Source of the DNA: Deltaproteobacteria bacterium ADurb.Bin207
Lineage (GTDB): Bacteria > Myxococcota_A > Polyangia > Polyangiales > Polyangiaceae
Direction: 5' to 3'
Assembly (NCBI GenBank): GCA_002070115.1
Contig: MWCO01000001.1
Coordinates: forward strand, 124,001-188,000
DNA: 64,000 nucleotides
Below are positions 34,918 to 44,437 of this stretch, one piece after another; position 1 is the first letter of the stretch, and each line of letters starts with the position of its first letter. Position numbers and translations under genes: made by a program. The notes beneath the pieces were generated by a model. That model saw nothing but the letters and a program-made list of their open reading frames with translations, searched no databases and was not told the origin of the DNA.

Positions 34918-35769
34918 TCACCCCTTCACCGCCCCCGCCGTCAAACCCGCTACCATGTGCCGCTGCACGAAGAAGAACACCACCACCACCGGAATCGAGA
35001 GAATGAGCGAACCCGCCGCAAACAGTCCCCAATTCGGATCATAGCCCCCCACCGATTGCTGCAACGTCACCGGCAACGTGTATTTCGTCACGTCGTCGAG
35101 AAAAATCGACGCCATGATGAATTCGTTCCACGCGGTCATGAACGAAAATAGGGCCGTTACCGCGATGCCCGGACGGACCAACGGCAGCATGATCTTGAAA
35201 AAGATGATCCAATGACCAGCGCCGTCCAGGCGAGCCGATTCTTCGAGATCCCGCGGCAACGTGTCGAAAAATCCTTTGAGCATCCAGATGCAAAAGGGAA
35301 CCGAGGCCGTGGAGTAAATGAGCACCAACCCCGCCGTCGTGCCGAAAAGCCCGAGCGTATCCAGAATGAATAGCAACGGAACCGCCGTGACGACCGCGGG
35401 AAACATCTGGGAGATGAGCATGAGTTTGAGTCCCGTCTCCCTGCCCGCGAAGGTGAAACGAGAAAAGCCATAGGCGGCGGATAGCGCGCACAACACACCG
35501 ATGAGCGTGGCTACCGCGCTGATCAACAGGGAGTTGCCAAGCTGGTACCAAAACAGGGGATTGCCATTGAAGTCCTTGGCAAATAGGAAAGCTCCGAAAT
35601 TTCCCAGGTAAAAGGAATCCGGCAGGGGAAGCGGATTGGGGTCGGCGCCAAGCTGACCCCCAGGCGTCAGCGCGAGCTTCAGCACCCATAAAACCGGATA
35701 CAGCACCACGGTGGACATGAGCAGAAGCACGGCGTGGGTGATGATCACTTCCGGCAAGCGAGGCTTCAC
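34918..35769 (-). CDS. Sugar ABC transporter permease, MalG type
   Basis: The 283-residue membrane protein has six predicted helices and the MalG-type EAA loop (EESARLDGAGHWIIFFKIMLPLVRPGI) that docks to the ATPase. The N-terminal segment with HAVLLLMSTVVLYPVLWVLKLAL fits family helix 1. Start GTG 35769 overlaps the stop of the preceding gene (GTGA), which implies coupled translation. It is the last gene of a three-gene operon. Substrate class (maltodextrin, other oligosaccharide or glycerol phosphate) cannot be fixed from sequence. Confidence 0.93.
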   Translation of the reverse strand: MKPRLPEVIITHAVLLLMSTVVLYPVLWVLKLALTPGGQLGADPNPLPLPDSFYLGNFGAFLFAKDFNGNPLFWYQLGNSLLISAVATLIGVLCALSAAYGFSRFTFAGRETGLKLMLISQMFPAVVTAVPLLFILDTLGLFGTTAGLVLIYSTASVPFCIWMLKGFFDTLPRDLEESARLDGAGHWIIFFKIMLPLVRPGIAVTALFSFMTAWNEFIMASIFLDDVTKYTLPVTLQQSVGGYDPNWGLFAAGSLILSIPVVVVFFFVQRHMVAGLTAGAVKG

Positions 35770-38024
35770 GACGCACCATCCTTTTGCAAACGTTCGGTCA
35801 CACGGCTGTAGAACAGCAAGAAAATGAAGATGAGCACCGAGTAGGCCGCGGCATAGCCGAAACGCTGCCCGCGCTCGAACGCCCAACGATACGCCTCGCT
35901 GATGAGGATATCGGTCTGTGAGTTGGGCTCTCCTCCGCTGACCAGGTAGATGATGTTGAACATATTGAAGGTCCATACGGAGCCCAGAATGATCGCGGGC
36001 AGCAAAGCCGGCCGTACATGAGGGAAAATGACCAGGCGAAAACGCTGCCATCGCGTGGCGCCATCGAGCATCGCCGCCTCTTCCAACTCACCAGGGATCG
36101 ACTGCAGCGCGCCCAGGGTAATCACCATCATGAAAGGAAAACCGAGCCACGTATTGGTCACCAGATTTGCCGTGAAGGCGGGAAGAAATTTGTCGAACCA
36201 GTTGTAACCCTCGAATCCAAAAGGAGAAAGTAGCACATTGACCGCGCCCACCTGCGCGTTGAACATGCCCTTCCACATCAACGCCGTGATGTAATTCGGA
36301 ATCGCCCAGGGCAAGATCAACAACAGCCGATACAGCGTTCGCAATCGATTCCACGATGGGCGCAGCAACAACGCCAGCATCACGCCGATGGCCACATGCA
36401 ACACCACATTCGCAAGCGTCCACAATACGGTCACCGCCAGCGCGAAGTAAAAAGAACGGGATTGAAACGCTCGTTCCAGGGGCGGAAATAGAATTCTTCC
36501 GAAGTTTTGCAGGCCCGTGAAGGTGAACGTGCCGTGCTCATGCGTGAAAAGAGATAGCCCCGCGCCAACGATCAGAGGAACGAATACGAGCAGCGCGACC
36601 GCCAACAACCCCGGCAACAAGTAGGGCAAGGCCGCTCGCGCGTGAAAGCCCGTAAGCTTCGCGCGCATCGCTTCGGGCCCGTGAACACCACGACGAACCC
36701 GCATCGCCACCAGAGCCGTGCCCACCGACAACAACACCACCAGCACGATCCCATAAGGCTTCCAATCCGCCGCGGGGGGCTTGGGCTCATCGACTCGAGC
36801 CAGCATATATCGCGCGTCTCCTACCGCCTTGTCGAAGTCGCGCCCCGCCAGACTTGCCGAAAGCAAGTCCGTCGCCGGCGTCCATACCGCCGCCATTCGA
36901 GCGCTGTTGGGCGTCACAATGCCATGTTCGAGAGACTGTCGCTGCACCCGAACCATAGCCACTTGCCGGGAGGAAGAGGGCGAAGGATCGAGCTTGTCGT
37001 AGGCCGCCCGCGTGACCGGCGGCAGCCCGAGCCGATCGAATCGCTCTTTTTCTCCCACCGCGCCAGCAAGAAACGAGGCCACCTGAGCGGCTTGTTCCGG
37101 ATGTCGCGTCCGCGCGGAAACGTATACGCCTTCGACCGTAACGAAAGAACCCGTGGGTTTGCCCCAAATCTGAAACAACGGCGCGATATCCCACGTGCCG
37201 GAAGCGCCGATCTCCCCCGATGGCTGATACCAGGGACCTACGATGATGGTGGCCGCTTTTCCGGACTGAAACAGACGAACCATTTCGTTGTAATTCGGCT
37301 CCGGCGGCAACACCCCGGAGCGCTTCCACTGCCCCGGCCATCGGTAGCTTTTCAACCCCGGTTCTTCGAAAAGCGTAAAGGTCTTGCCATCCTGTCCAAA
37401 AAGCTCTCCGCCCGCTCCGATGAAAAACGGTGCATGAAAAAATGGATTGCTCGCATCATACGCAAGCGGCACCACCCCGCTGGGCAACTTCTGTTTCCAC
37501 TCTTCCAATTCCGACGCATCCCGAGGCGGTCCATGAGGACATAATTGCGTGTTATAAAACTGAAAAAGTCCTTTGAATGTAAGGGGATAGCCAACCAACG
37601 CCCCCTCGATGGATAGCCCGTCGAGCAGCTTGTCGACATAGGCATCCGGCGCAAATGGCAGCGACCCACGCTCGACCACCCGCAAAATTTTCTCGTCGTG
37701 AAACTCGCCCAGCTCGTTATGAGGCCGAATGAACAAGTCGGGACCAGAACCGCGAGGGATGTTGCGAACCAGTTTGTCTTTGAAAGAATTATCGGGAACG
37801 CCTAGGGGCTCCACGTAGACTTGACCGCGATGCTCTTCGTTGAAACGCCGGAGCAAATCCTCCAGCACCTCGCGCTCTTGCCCTCGCTGCGAATGCCATA
37901 CGATGATCTTCACACCGGTGGGTTGCGGCCGGAGAAGTTGGGTCACCGGGCGAAAAAGCACGATCACCAACGCCACGAGCACCAACATGCCCCACCCGAA
38001 GCGGGTCTTGCCTCCCTCGCTCAC
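35766..38024 (-). CDS. Fusion of solute-binding protein and MalF-type permease
   Basis: The 752-residue protein joins two modules usually encoded apart. Residues 10-30 form a membrane helix (WGMLVLVALVIVLF), followed by a MalE/family-1 solute-binding domain to about residue 420 (KIIVWHSQRGQEREVLEDLL at its start, ALVGYPLTFKGLFQFYN, GKAATIIVGPWYQP). A second helix at about 430 leads back to the membrane, then the MalF permease with EAA loop EEAAMLDGATRWQRFRLVIFPHVRPAL. The binding protein is thus tethered at both ends next to its own channel. It overlaps both neighbouring genes by 4 nt. No sign of a sequencing join: the frame is continuous across the linker. Confidence 0.93.
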   Translation of the reverse strand: MSEGGKTRFGWGMLVLVALVIVLFRPVTQLLRPQPTGVKIIVWHSQRGQEREVLEDLLRRFNEEHRGQVYVEPLGVPDNSFKDKLVRNIPRGSGPDLFIRPHNELGEFHDEKILRVVERGSLPFAPDAYVDKLLDGLSIEGALVGYPLTFKGLFQFYNTQLCPHGPPRDASELEEWKQKLPSGVVPLAYDASNPFFHAPFFIGAGGELFGQDGKTFTLFEEPGLKSYRWPGQWKRSGVLPPEPNYNEMVRLFQSGKAATIIVGPWYQPSGEIGASGTWDIAPLFQIWGKPTGSFVTVEGVYVSARTRHPEQAAQVASFLAGAVGEKERFDRLGLPPVTRAAYDKLDPSPSSSRQVAMVRVQRQSLEHGIVTPNSARMAAVWTPATDLLSASLAGRDFDKAVGDARYMLARVDEPKPPAADWKPYGIVLVVLLSVGTALVAMRVRRGVHGPEAMRAKLTGFHARAALPYLLPGLLAVALLVFVPLIVGAGLSLFTHEHGTFTFTGLQNFGRILFPPLERAFQSRSFYFALAVTVLWTLANVVLHVAIGVMLALLLRPSWNRLRTLYRLLLILPWAIPNYITALMWKGMFNAQVGAVNVLLSPFGFEGYNWFDKFLPAFTANLVTNTWLGFPFMMVITLGALQSIPGELEEAAMLDGATRWQRFRLVIFPHVRPALLPAIILGSVWTFNMFNIIYLVSGGEPNSQTDILISEAYRWAFERGQRFGYAAAYSVLIFIFLLFYSRVTERLQKDGAS

Positions 38025-39175
38025 GGCTCCTCTCCAGACGCGCTTAACGTCAATGCCTCGCCGGTCGTCCGATGAAAAGCATGGCAGCGCTCCGACCGAA
38101 TTTTGATCATCACCTCACTGCCCACGCGATAACCGAAAGCCGCATGCCCAGGCACGCTCGCTAGCAGACTCTGGCCACTATCCGCTTCCGTACCCTTGCT
38201 ATCGTCGCCTTCCAATTCAATTCCTTGCACACTCAAGTGCAAGTATCCGCTTTCCCCCACGGGCTCCACCGCTCGAATCGTCGCGGAAAAACTATCCGAC
38301 TCTTCCACGGCCGCGTCGCTCCCGCCCGGTTTCGTCAACACACAGACGTCTTCCACGCGAACTCCGACAAGGACTTCGCCGTCTTCGAGGCCAAGGGGCA
38401 CAACGAGCTGCCCACTGCGAAAGCGTCCTTGTTGCACCTTGCCTCGCACCAGGGTCATGGATGGGGTTCCGATGAAGCGCGCAACGAAACGATTCGCGGG
38501 TCTGGTGTATAACTGCTCGGGCGATCCCACCTGCTGCACGATGCCTCGGTTCAACACTACGATCCGATCCGCGAGCGTCATGGCTTCGACTTGATCGTGG
38601 GTGACGTATAGGGTCGTTTTTTTGAGTTTGCGCTGCAACGCCTTGATTTCGACGCGTATTTGTGCGCGCAGGGCGGCATCGAGATTCGACAAGGGCTCAT
38701 CGAAACAGTAGATTTCAGGCTTTCGTACCAAGCATCGTCCAATGGCCACGCGCTGTCGTTGTCCTCCCGAAAGCTGGCGCGGAAGACGATCGAGCAACGG
38801 TTCGAGGCCAAGAATCCCGGCCACTTCCTGCACCGCCCGTTTCTGTTCCTCGGCGGAAACCCCTTTGACGTAAAGGGGAAACGCCAGGTTGTCCCGAACG
38901 CTCATGTGCGGATACAGCGCGTAACTCTGAAAAACCATCCCCACGCCACGATCCTGCGGCGCCACGTCGTTCAGAACGCGATCGCCCGCGCGAATCTCGC
39001 CGTCGGTGATGGTCTCGAGTCCCGCCACCAGACGCAACAACGTGGATTTCCCGCAGCCGGATGGCCCCACGAGAACGACAAACTCGCCAGGTTCCGTGCG
39101 AAAAGTCACGTCGGATAACACCACCGTTTGGTCGTATCTTTTTCCGACTCGATCGAAAGTGAGGCTGTAGGTCAT
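38021..39175 (-). CDS. ABC transporter ATPase, MalK/UgpC type
   Basis: The 384-residue protein carries Walker A GPSGCGKST, signature LSGGQRQR, Walker B IYCFDEPLSNLD and switch YVTHDQVEAMTLADRI. After about residue 240 follows the OB-fold regulatory domain (TOBE type) seen in MalK/UgpC/SugC. The family energises oligosaccharide or related uptake. ATG 39175 gives the normal N-terminus (MTYSLTFDRVGKRYDQ); the frame is open to 39229 but that extension is Ser/Pro-rich and unlike the family. It is the first gene of the transporter operon and diverges from the SGNH hydrolase gene. Confidence 0.93.
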   Translation of the reverse strand: MTYSLTFDRVGKRYDQTVVLSDVTFRTEPGEFVVLVGPSGCGKSTLLRLVAGLETITDGEIRAGDRVLNDVAPQDRGVGMVFQSYALYPHMSVRDNLAFPLYVKGVSAEEQKRAVQEVAGILGLEPLLDRLPRQLSGGQRQRVAIGRCLVRKPEIYCFDEPLSNLDAALRAQIRVEIKALQRKLKKTTLYVTHDQVEAMTLADRIVVLNRGIVQQVGSPEQLYTRPANRFVARFIGTPSMTLVRGKVQQGRFRSGQLVVPLGLEDGEVLVGVRVEDVCVLTKPGGSDAAVEESDSFSATIRAVEPVGESGYLHLSVQGIELEGDDSKGTEADSGQSLLASVPGHAAFGYRVGSEVMIKIRSERCHAFHRTTGEALTLSASGEEP

Positions 39176-39372
39176 GGATCGGAGTGATGGGCTGGTCGTG
39201 GGAGTGGACGGGCCTTGCTCCTGCGACAAGTGAATGGGAACACCAGACCCCGATCAGCGTCAATTGTCAATTCAGGAGTGAGTTACGGGTGAGCGAATAT
39301 GCGAATGATGAAGAGGATTTTCGTTGGAGCTTGACCTTCGACGATTCTGTGCGAGAGGCTACACGAGCCATC

Positions 39373-40104
39373 ATGGGAACGGATCGAAGGAGCGTAGCTC
39401 GAAGTGTCTCGGCAATCCTTGGGATGCTTGGCGCTTTTTTTCTCTTGCTATTGCCAACCGTATCCGGCGCTGATTCGAACCCAAGCCCCAGCGCGCCGCA
39501 TCGCACCCCATTTGTCGTGCATTTTGGGGACTCTTTCGTGCAAGCAGGCCTACAACAGAACCTTCGTCCACGCTTCCAGGCTCTGGGAGCCCGCTATATC
39601 ACCGAAGCAAAAACCAGCTCCTGGCTCGCCACCTGGGCCTCCGGACAACAAGTAGACAACTTGTACTGGGGCTATCGTCCCGAACTATTCCTCGTGACCT
39701 TGGGGGCCAACGATCTTCTGTTTCAGCCCGCCGAAAAACGCGCGTACCTCGTGCGCGAAATCGTTCAAAAAATGCGGGGAACCCCTTGTATCTGGATCGG
39801 TATTCCCATCTGGGAAACCGCACCCACCGAATTTGTCGAAATGATTCGTCGAGAATCAGCCCCCTGCCGCTATTTCGACTCCAATCAGATCACCACGCGC
39901 ATCAGCCGACAAGCGGACAAGCGTCATCCCGACGCCGCCGGGGGACAGTTTTGGGCGGACACGTTTTGGGCGTGGTACCAAACCCAACGGGACCCGCAGC
40001 GAGGACCGTGGGCGCTGAAACCTGCCCCGCCGGAAGAACATGCTCCTCGCCCCGATCCCGACCCTTGGAACCGAAATTCCGCGGCTTCCAGCCCCCTTCC
40101 TTGA
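39373..40104 (+). CDS. Exported SGNH/GDSL-fold hydrolase
   Basis: From ATG 39373 the 243-residue product has a signal peptide (SAILGMLGAFFLLLLPTVSGA). SGNH blocks are visible: block I HFGDSFVQAG with the catalytic Ser, block III LGANDLLF with Asn, and block V DKRHPDAAG with the Asp-x-x-His pair. Such enzymes are esterases, lipases or polysaccharide de-acetylases acting outside the cytoplasm. The C-terminus is Pro-rich. The open frame extends upstream to 39184 inside the divergent promoter region, which is unlikely to be translated. It is followed 52 nt later by the GYF-like gene. Confidence 0.85.
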   Translation: MGTDRRSVARSVSAILGMLGAFFLLLLPTVSGADSNPSPSAPHRTPFVVHFGDSFVQAGLQQNLRPRFQALGARYITEAKTSSWLATWASGQQVDNLYWGYRPELFLVTLGANDLLFQPAEKRAYLVREIVQKMRGTPCIWIGIPIWETAPTEFVEMIRRESAPCRYFDSNQITTRISRQADKRHPDAAGGQFWADTFWAWYQTQRDPQRGPWALKPAPPEEHAPRPDPDPWNRNSAASSPLP

Positions 40105-40156
40105 GAAAACTCAGACTATTGCCCCTCCCTGGGCCGCGTCCGCTAAGATACGCATC

Positions 40157-42118
40157 GTGGCTTCTGAATCGCAATGGCGCTGGGTCGACCGAAACGGAGT
40201 GCAGCGAGTCCTGTCCTTCGACACCCTCGCTGATGCCTTGCGCAACGGCGCTTTGGGTAGAGATGTGCCGGTTTGGCGCGAGGGAATGCCCGCATTCATG
40301 CCCGCCGGATGGGTGCCTGAACTCGAAAACGCCTGCACCCAAGCTCCCTTGACCACTGCTGCCGACGCCGCAGCCGTGGGCGAAATCTCCCCACCCACCC
40401 AGGCCTCCCTGGAAGCCTTTCAACGTCTCATCAATCCCCAAAAATCGTCGAAAGATCCGCGACAATCCCCCACGGTCCCCTCCGGCAAAAGCATGAGAAC
40501 CGCCATCCTCGGATCGCAAGCTCCCCATGTCGCGGCCCGACCCTTGCCCCCAAGCCCCATGGCGGCACCCCGAAAACCTCGGCCCCACGAGAAATCCAAC
40601 CCACTCGACCCTCCGAGCCAAGCCTCCCACGAAAGCACCACGGCCAACGCTCCTACACCATCTTCTCCACCAGCCCAATCCTCCCCTCCCATCGATACGC
40701 CCCCTGCCACACCCCTCGCAATACAACACAGCGGTCAACGAAGTTCCTCGGAGCAAATCGAAACGTCCCGCACAGCCATGGTCCCTTCCACGCCTATTGA
40801 CCCTTCTTCCCCACTTATCAGCACGGAAACTCACCCTTCCCACTTCGACCAAACCATGCCGTCCAACGTCATGCGCGCCGAATTCGAACGCCTCGCCCAA
40901 CGACGCCGCCTGCTTCGTATCCTCTTCGCTAGCCTCTCCGCCATCGTGTTGCTCATCGGTGTACTGGCCCTCATCGCTTTGCGGACGCGCAACAGCAAAT
41001 TACCACAGCCAGAAACCGCCCCAACCACCGCTCTATCCGTTGAAAGCATCCCCGACGCCGCACCAGCGCAAAGCGCGGTTCCTTTGGCAGCTTCCACCAC
41101 CCCCGAACCCAGCGTCTCCCCTTCCGAAAAATCAGAAAAAGCTTGTAAATTTCAAGGGATACGAAAACGACTCGTCGTGGGAGCTTCGAAAGATATCCCC
41201 ATGGAAGTCTGGTCCGATCCCTCGGAACGGCTCGTCGCTGTCGGTTTCGCCTCTCGAAACCATACAGCCCTCGGCTTCGTCCTCGACCCGAAAACGTTGA
41301 CCCCGGAACGCTCCTTTACCAAGCAAGCTTCCCTTCACTTGACGAGGGTGGTTCCGCTGAACGCGCAAGGAACCATCACGTTCGAAACCGACGAACAAGC
41401 CCCTGCGGCTGCCGTCCTGAATCCGCTCACCGTTGCCTGTTCGCCACCGGCGAGACTGGGCACGTTCAAAGGTTCCCTCACGATACGGCGCGCGTCGGAC
41501 ACCATCCCCGAAATCCTCTGGAAACTTCCTTTCGGGGACACGCTCGAAGCCATGCGCGCGCTACCCATCCCTGGCAAAGGCATCGCGGTGGTATTTCGAG
41601 CCAACCACGAATTATGGTTGGGATGGATCTCCGAAGACCATAAAGCCGTCGGCGATCTGCAAAAAATCCAAGGGGTCGGCGAAAAAACCGGAACCCCATC
41701 GCTCGGATGGAATGGCCGACGCGTGCTCGTTGCCTTCGCGGACTTGCCCTCTGACCAGGCCCCATGGGCTGTGCGCGTGGCGGAAGCTGCTTTCGGCGAT
41801 ACGAATATCACTTCGTCGCCACTGAAATTTAATGTTGAAAAACAAGAGGTTCCAAGAATTTCCCCCGCTGTTCTCGGGCTGGCCGACGGTCGCTGGGTGC
41901 TTGTATTTACCGAAGGATCTGCTGGCTCCCGAAGCGTTCGCCTGCAAACCTTCGACAGTGATTTGCAGCCTCTCGAAGAGCCTTGTGCCATTTCGAAAAC
42001 CGGCGACAATGCCGGACAGGGCCTGGCGACTGTTGGAAAAACGGGTGGAGTCGTGGTGTACTTGACCTCGATCGGTCCGTTTTACGAGGTATGGGCCGCG
42101 GGAATCGATTGCCAATGA
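40157..42118 (+). CDS. GYF_2-like domain protein with one membrane helix
   Basis: The start GTG 40157 places a GYF_2/DUF4339-like module at the extreme N-terminus (WRWVDRNGVQRVLSFDTLADAL, GRDVPVWREGMPAFMPAGW). Residues about 70-240 are a Pro/Ser/Ala-rich linker. One membrane helix follows (FASLSAIVLLIGVLALIAL), then an outer or periplasmic domain of about 350 residues built of propeller-like strands (GLADGRWVLVFTEG, GQGLATVGKTGGVVVYLTS). A TAAGAT box lies 12 nt before the start, so the mRNA may be nearly leaderless. Function unknown; the N-terminal module usually binds peptides in the cytoplasm. It overlaps the next gene by 4 nt. Confidence 0.7.
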   Translation: MASESQWRWVDRNGVQRVLSFDTLADALRNGALGRDVPVWREGMPAFMPAGWVPELENACTQAPLTTAADAAAVGEISPPTQASLEAFQRLINPQKSSKDPRQSPTVPSGKSMRTAILGSQAPHVAARPLPPSPMAAPRKPRPHEKSNPLDPPSQASHESTTANAPTPSSPPAQSSPPIDTPPATPLAIQHSGQRSSSEQIETSRTAMVPSTPIDPSSPLISTETHPSHFDQTMPSNVMRAEFERLAQRRRLLRILFASLSAIVLLIGVLALIALRTRNSKLPQPETAPTTALSVESIPDAAPAQSAVPLAASTTPEPSVSPSEKSEKACKFQGIRKRLVVGASKDIPMEVWSDPSERLVAVGFASRNHTALGFVLDPKTLTPERSFTKQASLHLTRVVPLNAQGTITFETDEQAPAAAVLNPLTVACSPPARLGTFKGSLTIRRASDTIPEILWKLPFGDTLEAMRALPIPGKGIAVVFRANHELWLGWISEDHKAVGDLQKIQGVGEKTGTPSLGWNGRRVLVAFADLPSDQAPWAVRVAEAAFGDTNITSSPLKFNVEKQEVPRISPAVLGLADGRWVLVFTEGSAGSRSVRLQTFDSDLQPLEEPCAISKTGDNAGQGLATVGKTGGVVVYLTSIGPFYEVWAAGIDCQ

Positions 42119-42831
42119 TCAAAATGGCCCCATCGCGCCGTTGGTTTTTGTTTCTATGTATGTTGAACCTCGTCGGCTGCTTGCCACGGCATCCGTCGCC
42201 CCCTCCTTCTATCGAAGAAACGGCGGTCGGACAGGGAGAGCGTTTCGAAACCGGACTTACGGTTTACGATGAGTACTTCAGCACGGTTCACCAACTTCAT
42301 GGGGAGGTCGTGAACGCTGAACGGCAAGAAACCGACGCGATTTCTACGCTAGCGTCGGTGTTGGATCTATTGCCGACAGCCCCCGCGGCGCAGGTGTTGC
42401 GAAAGCTGAGAGAACGTTTGCCCACGCTGCCGGCCATGGAATTGGTCACTCATGATCCAATCCAAGGAAAACCTCCCTCAGCCACCGTACGGCTCGTCCA
42501 CCGAGGGTGGCCCAAAGAAAACGTCAAAAGCATGATGCTTGTGCTCGAGGCCAGCGCAAACGCGAACCTCGACATCGCCTGGCGCATGAAAGAGATTCCC
42601 GAACGCTGCCAACGCATGAGCGATGTGGGCAAGGAACTCATCCACACGGTCGAGCACGATTTCGCGCGTGAACCGATGGAGCGACGCGATCAGATTCGAC
42701 GAGAGTTCGAGGCTTCCTTTCAAATTCTCGGGGGGATGGCTGCCTCGGCGGAGGAAATTCATCAACGAACACAAGGGTTTACGAAGGATTTGGAGCAAGC
42801 GCTGACGGTGAGCGGTTCGGGGATCGAATGA
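42115..42831 (+). CDS. Lipoprotein of unknown function, helical
   Basis: ATG 42115 overlaps the upstream stop (ATGA). The 238-residue product has a lipoprotein signal (FLFLCMLNLVGC) and a mostly helical remainder with charged repeats (NLDIAWRMKEIPERCQRMSDV, ERRDQIRREFEASFQILGG). No known domain was recognised. The overlap with the GYF-like protein suggests that the two are made together and may form a complex across the inner membrane. The gene ends 10 nt from the convergent lnt stop. Confidence 0.7.
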   Translation: MIKMAPSRRWFLFLCMLNLVGCLPRHPSPPPSIEETAVGQGERFETGLTVYDEYFSTVHQLHGEVVNAERQETDAISTLASVLDLLPTAPAAQVLRKLRERLPTLPAMELVTHDPIQGKPPSATVRLVHRGWPKENVKSMMLVLEASANANLDIAWRMKEIPERCQRMSDVGKELIHTVEHDFAREPMERRDQIRREFEASFQILGGMAASAEEIHQRTQGFTKDLEQALTVSGSGIE

Positions 42832-42841
42832 ACGTCAACCG

Positions 42842-44296
42842 CTAGCCTTCGTTACGCCAATTGTGGTTTCGCCGCGCCATCCACAATAGAAATGCCAGAC
42901 AACAGATGGGAAATGCGTATCTTGCCCATGCGAAACAAGAGCTTGACCGATAGATGGGCAAATCCGCCATGACCACCCCGGCTCCATCGGCAAAATGATC
43001 CGATGCCGCAAGGACCTGTCCACGAGCGGATAGCACCGCGCTGATGCCATTGGTGGCCGCCCGAATGACACCGTAACGGTTTTCAATCGGTCGCATACGG
43101 CTGTTTTCGTAATGATAATCCTTGACCGCGTGCCAGTCGTTCGTGGGAACTAGCACGATACTTCGTCTGTCTCGCCCATATCCCGACGCCAAGTCCTCGA
43201 AGTTGTCGTCTTGGCAAATCATGGCGCCCACGGCATTTCCGCGCACCTGCCAATCCACACGAGTGCCATCACCGGCCTGATATCGTTCGATGAAAGGGAC
43301 TCGATGGGTTTTTCGGTATTCGATTGGATGGGCCCCTTTCCGATCGATGAGCACCACACGATTGTCGTCATGCGTTCGATCGAAATATCCGATGGCCAAC
43401 GCCACATCTCGTTGTTGCGCGAGCATGAAAAGAGGCTCGAGCAAGAGGTCCCGCGTCTGGGTCGTGGTCATGAACGGAGCTTCCGGGCAAACCACCAATG
43501 CCGCTCCCTGGTCCACAGCCTTTCGAACGAGGGGAATCACCATCGTTTCAACGACTTGAGGCGAAGGCGTGCGTGCGCCCAAAGGCATATCGTCATCGAC
43601 CCACCCAATCGCGGCCACACGCAGATGGGATATGGGTGGTTCGAACCAACGGGCCGCATTGTATAGGGTGATGAGTCCGAACATCACGGCGAGAGACGTC
43701 AGGCCACGACGCGGCGAAAGGGTTTTTCGCAGGAGCCGAACCACCACGGCTTGCGCGCTGACAAGCACGAACACGATGCCTGTTCCGCCCGTGATATCCA
43801 CGAATTGAATGGCCCAGGGGCTCTCGCTCCACACGCGCACGAAGCTTTGTGCCGTCCCCCATATCGGAATCGCGTGCGTGGCTATCCATTCCACCAAAGC
43901 CACCACCGCACCGACGGCGAAAGCGCCATGCAGGCCAGGCCATCGGTTCACACGATAGGCAATCCACGAAGCGACCATCCACCCAAACACCGTATAAATC
44001 CCAAGCCCTATCGCCATCATCCACGGAAAGGCGGTCACGACGAGAAGAGGGGCCGCATAAAAAACACCGAGTATCGCTCCAGCACCGAGGGGCACAAGCC
44101 AGGCGCTTCGAAATCCTTCCTTCTTTGGCCCGCTATCGAGGCTGCCTATCCAAAAAAGGAAAGCGAAAAGCTGAAGGGGCCAAAGATGCGCGGGGTAGTC
44201 CGATAAAAAGAGCAAGGAACCACTGAAGGCGGGCAAAACGATGCGTAACATCTGGTTTGGCCGGGGGATTGTCTTTGCCAAGCGATTCCGTGTCAT
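42842..44296 (-). CDS. lnt: Apolipoprotein N-acyltransferase-like nitrilase-fold membrane protein
   Basis: Lnt adds the third acyl chain to the N-terminal cysteine of lipoproteins. The 484-residue product has about six N-terminal membrane helices, a nitrilase-fold periplasmic domain from about residue 225, and a last helix near the C-terminus. Catalytic residues can be placed: Glu in CPEAPF, Lys in EYRKTHRVPFIE, and Cys in GAMICQDDNFED. The residues after the Cys differ from the usual CYE, so a divergent paralogue is possible. Many lipoproteins in this window would be its substrates. Start at 44296; the second Met at 44251 is an alternative. Confidence 0.85.
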   Translation of the reverse strand: MTRNRLAKTIPRPNQMLRIVLPAFSGSLLFLSDYPAHLWPLQLFAFLFWIGSLDSGPKKEGFRSAWLVPLGAGAILGVFYAAPLLVVTAFPWMMAIGLGIYTVFGWMVASWIAYRVNRWPGLHGAFAVGAVVALVEWIATHAIPIWGTAQSFVRVWSESPWAIQFVDITGGTGIVFVLVSAQAVVVRLLRKTLSPRRGLTSLAVMFGLITLYNAARWFEPPISHLRVAAIGWVDDDMPLGARTPSPQVVETMVIPLVRKAVDQGAALVVCPEAPFMTTTQTRDLLLEPLFMLAQQRDVALAIGYFDRTHDDNRVVLIDRKGAHPIEYRKTHRVPFIERYQAGDGTRVDWQVRGNAVGAMICQDDNFEDLASGYGRDRRSIVLVPTNDWHAVKDYHYENSRMRPIENRYGVIRAATNGISAVLSARGQVLAASDHFADGAGVVMADLPIYRSSSCFAWARYAFPICCLAFLLWMARRNHNWRNEG

Positions 44297-44437
44297 GCGT
44301 AACTACTTGATAATATAGAAATTTTTCAAACTGCCACCCAGTATCTTCCTTCGGTTCGAAATTTTTTTCTCCCCTGCCACGAATCCTCGCAGCGGGCGCC
44401 GACGCGCCCTTCCCCCCATGACACGAAAGGAGCCTTC

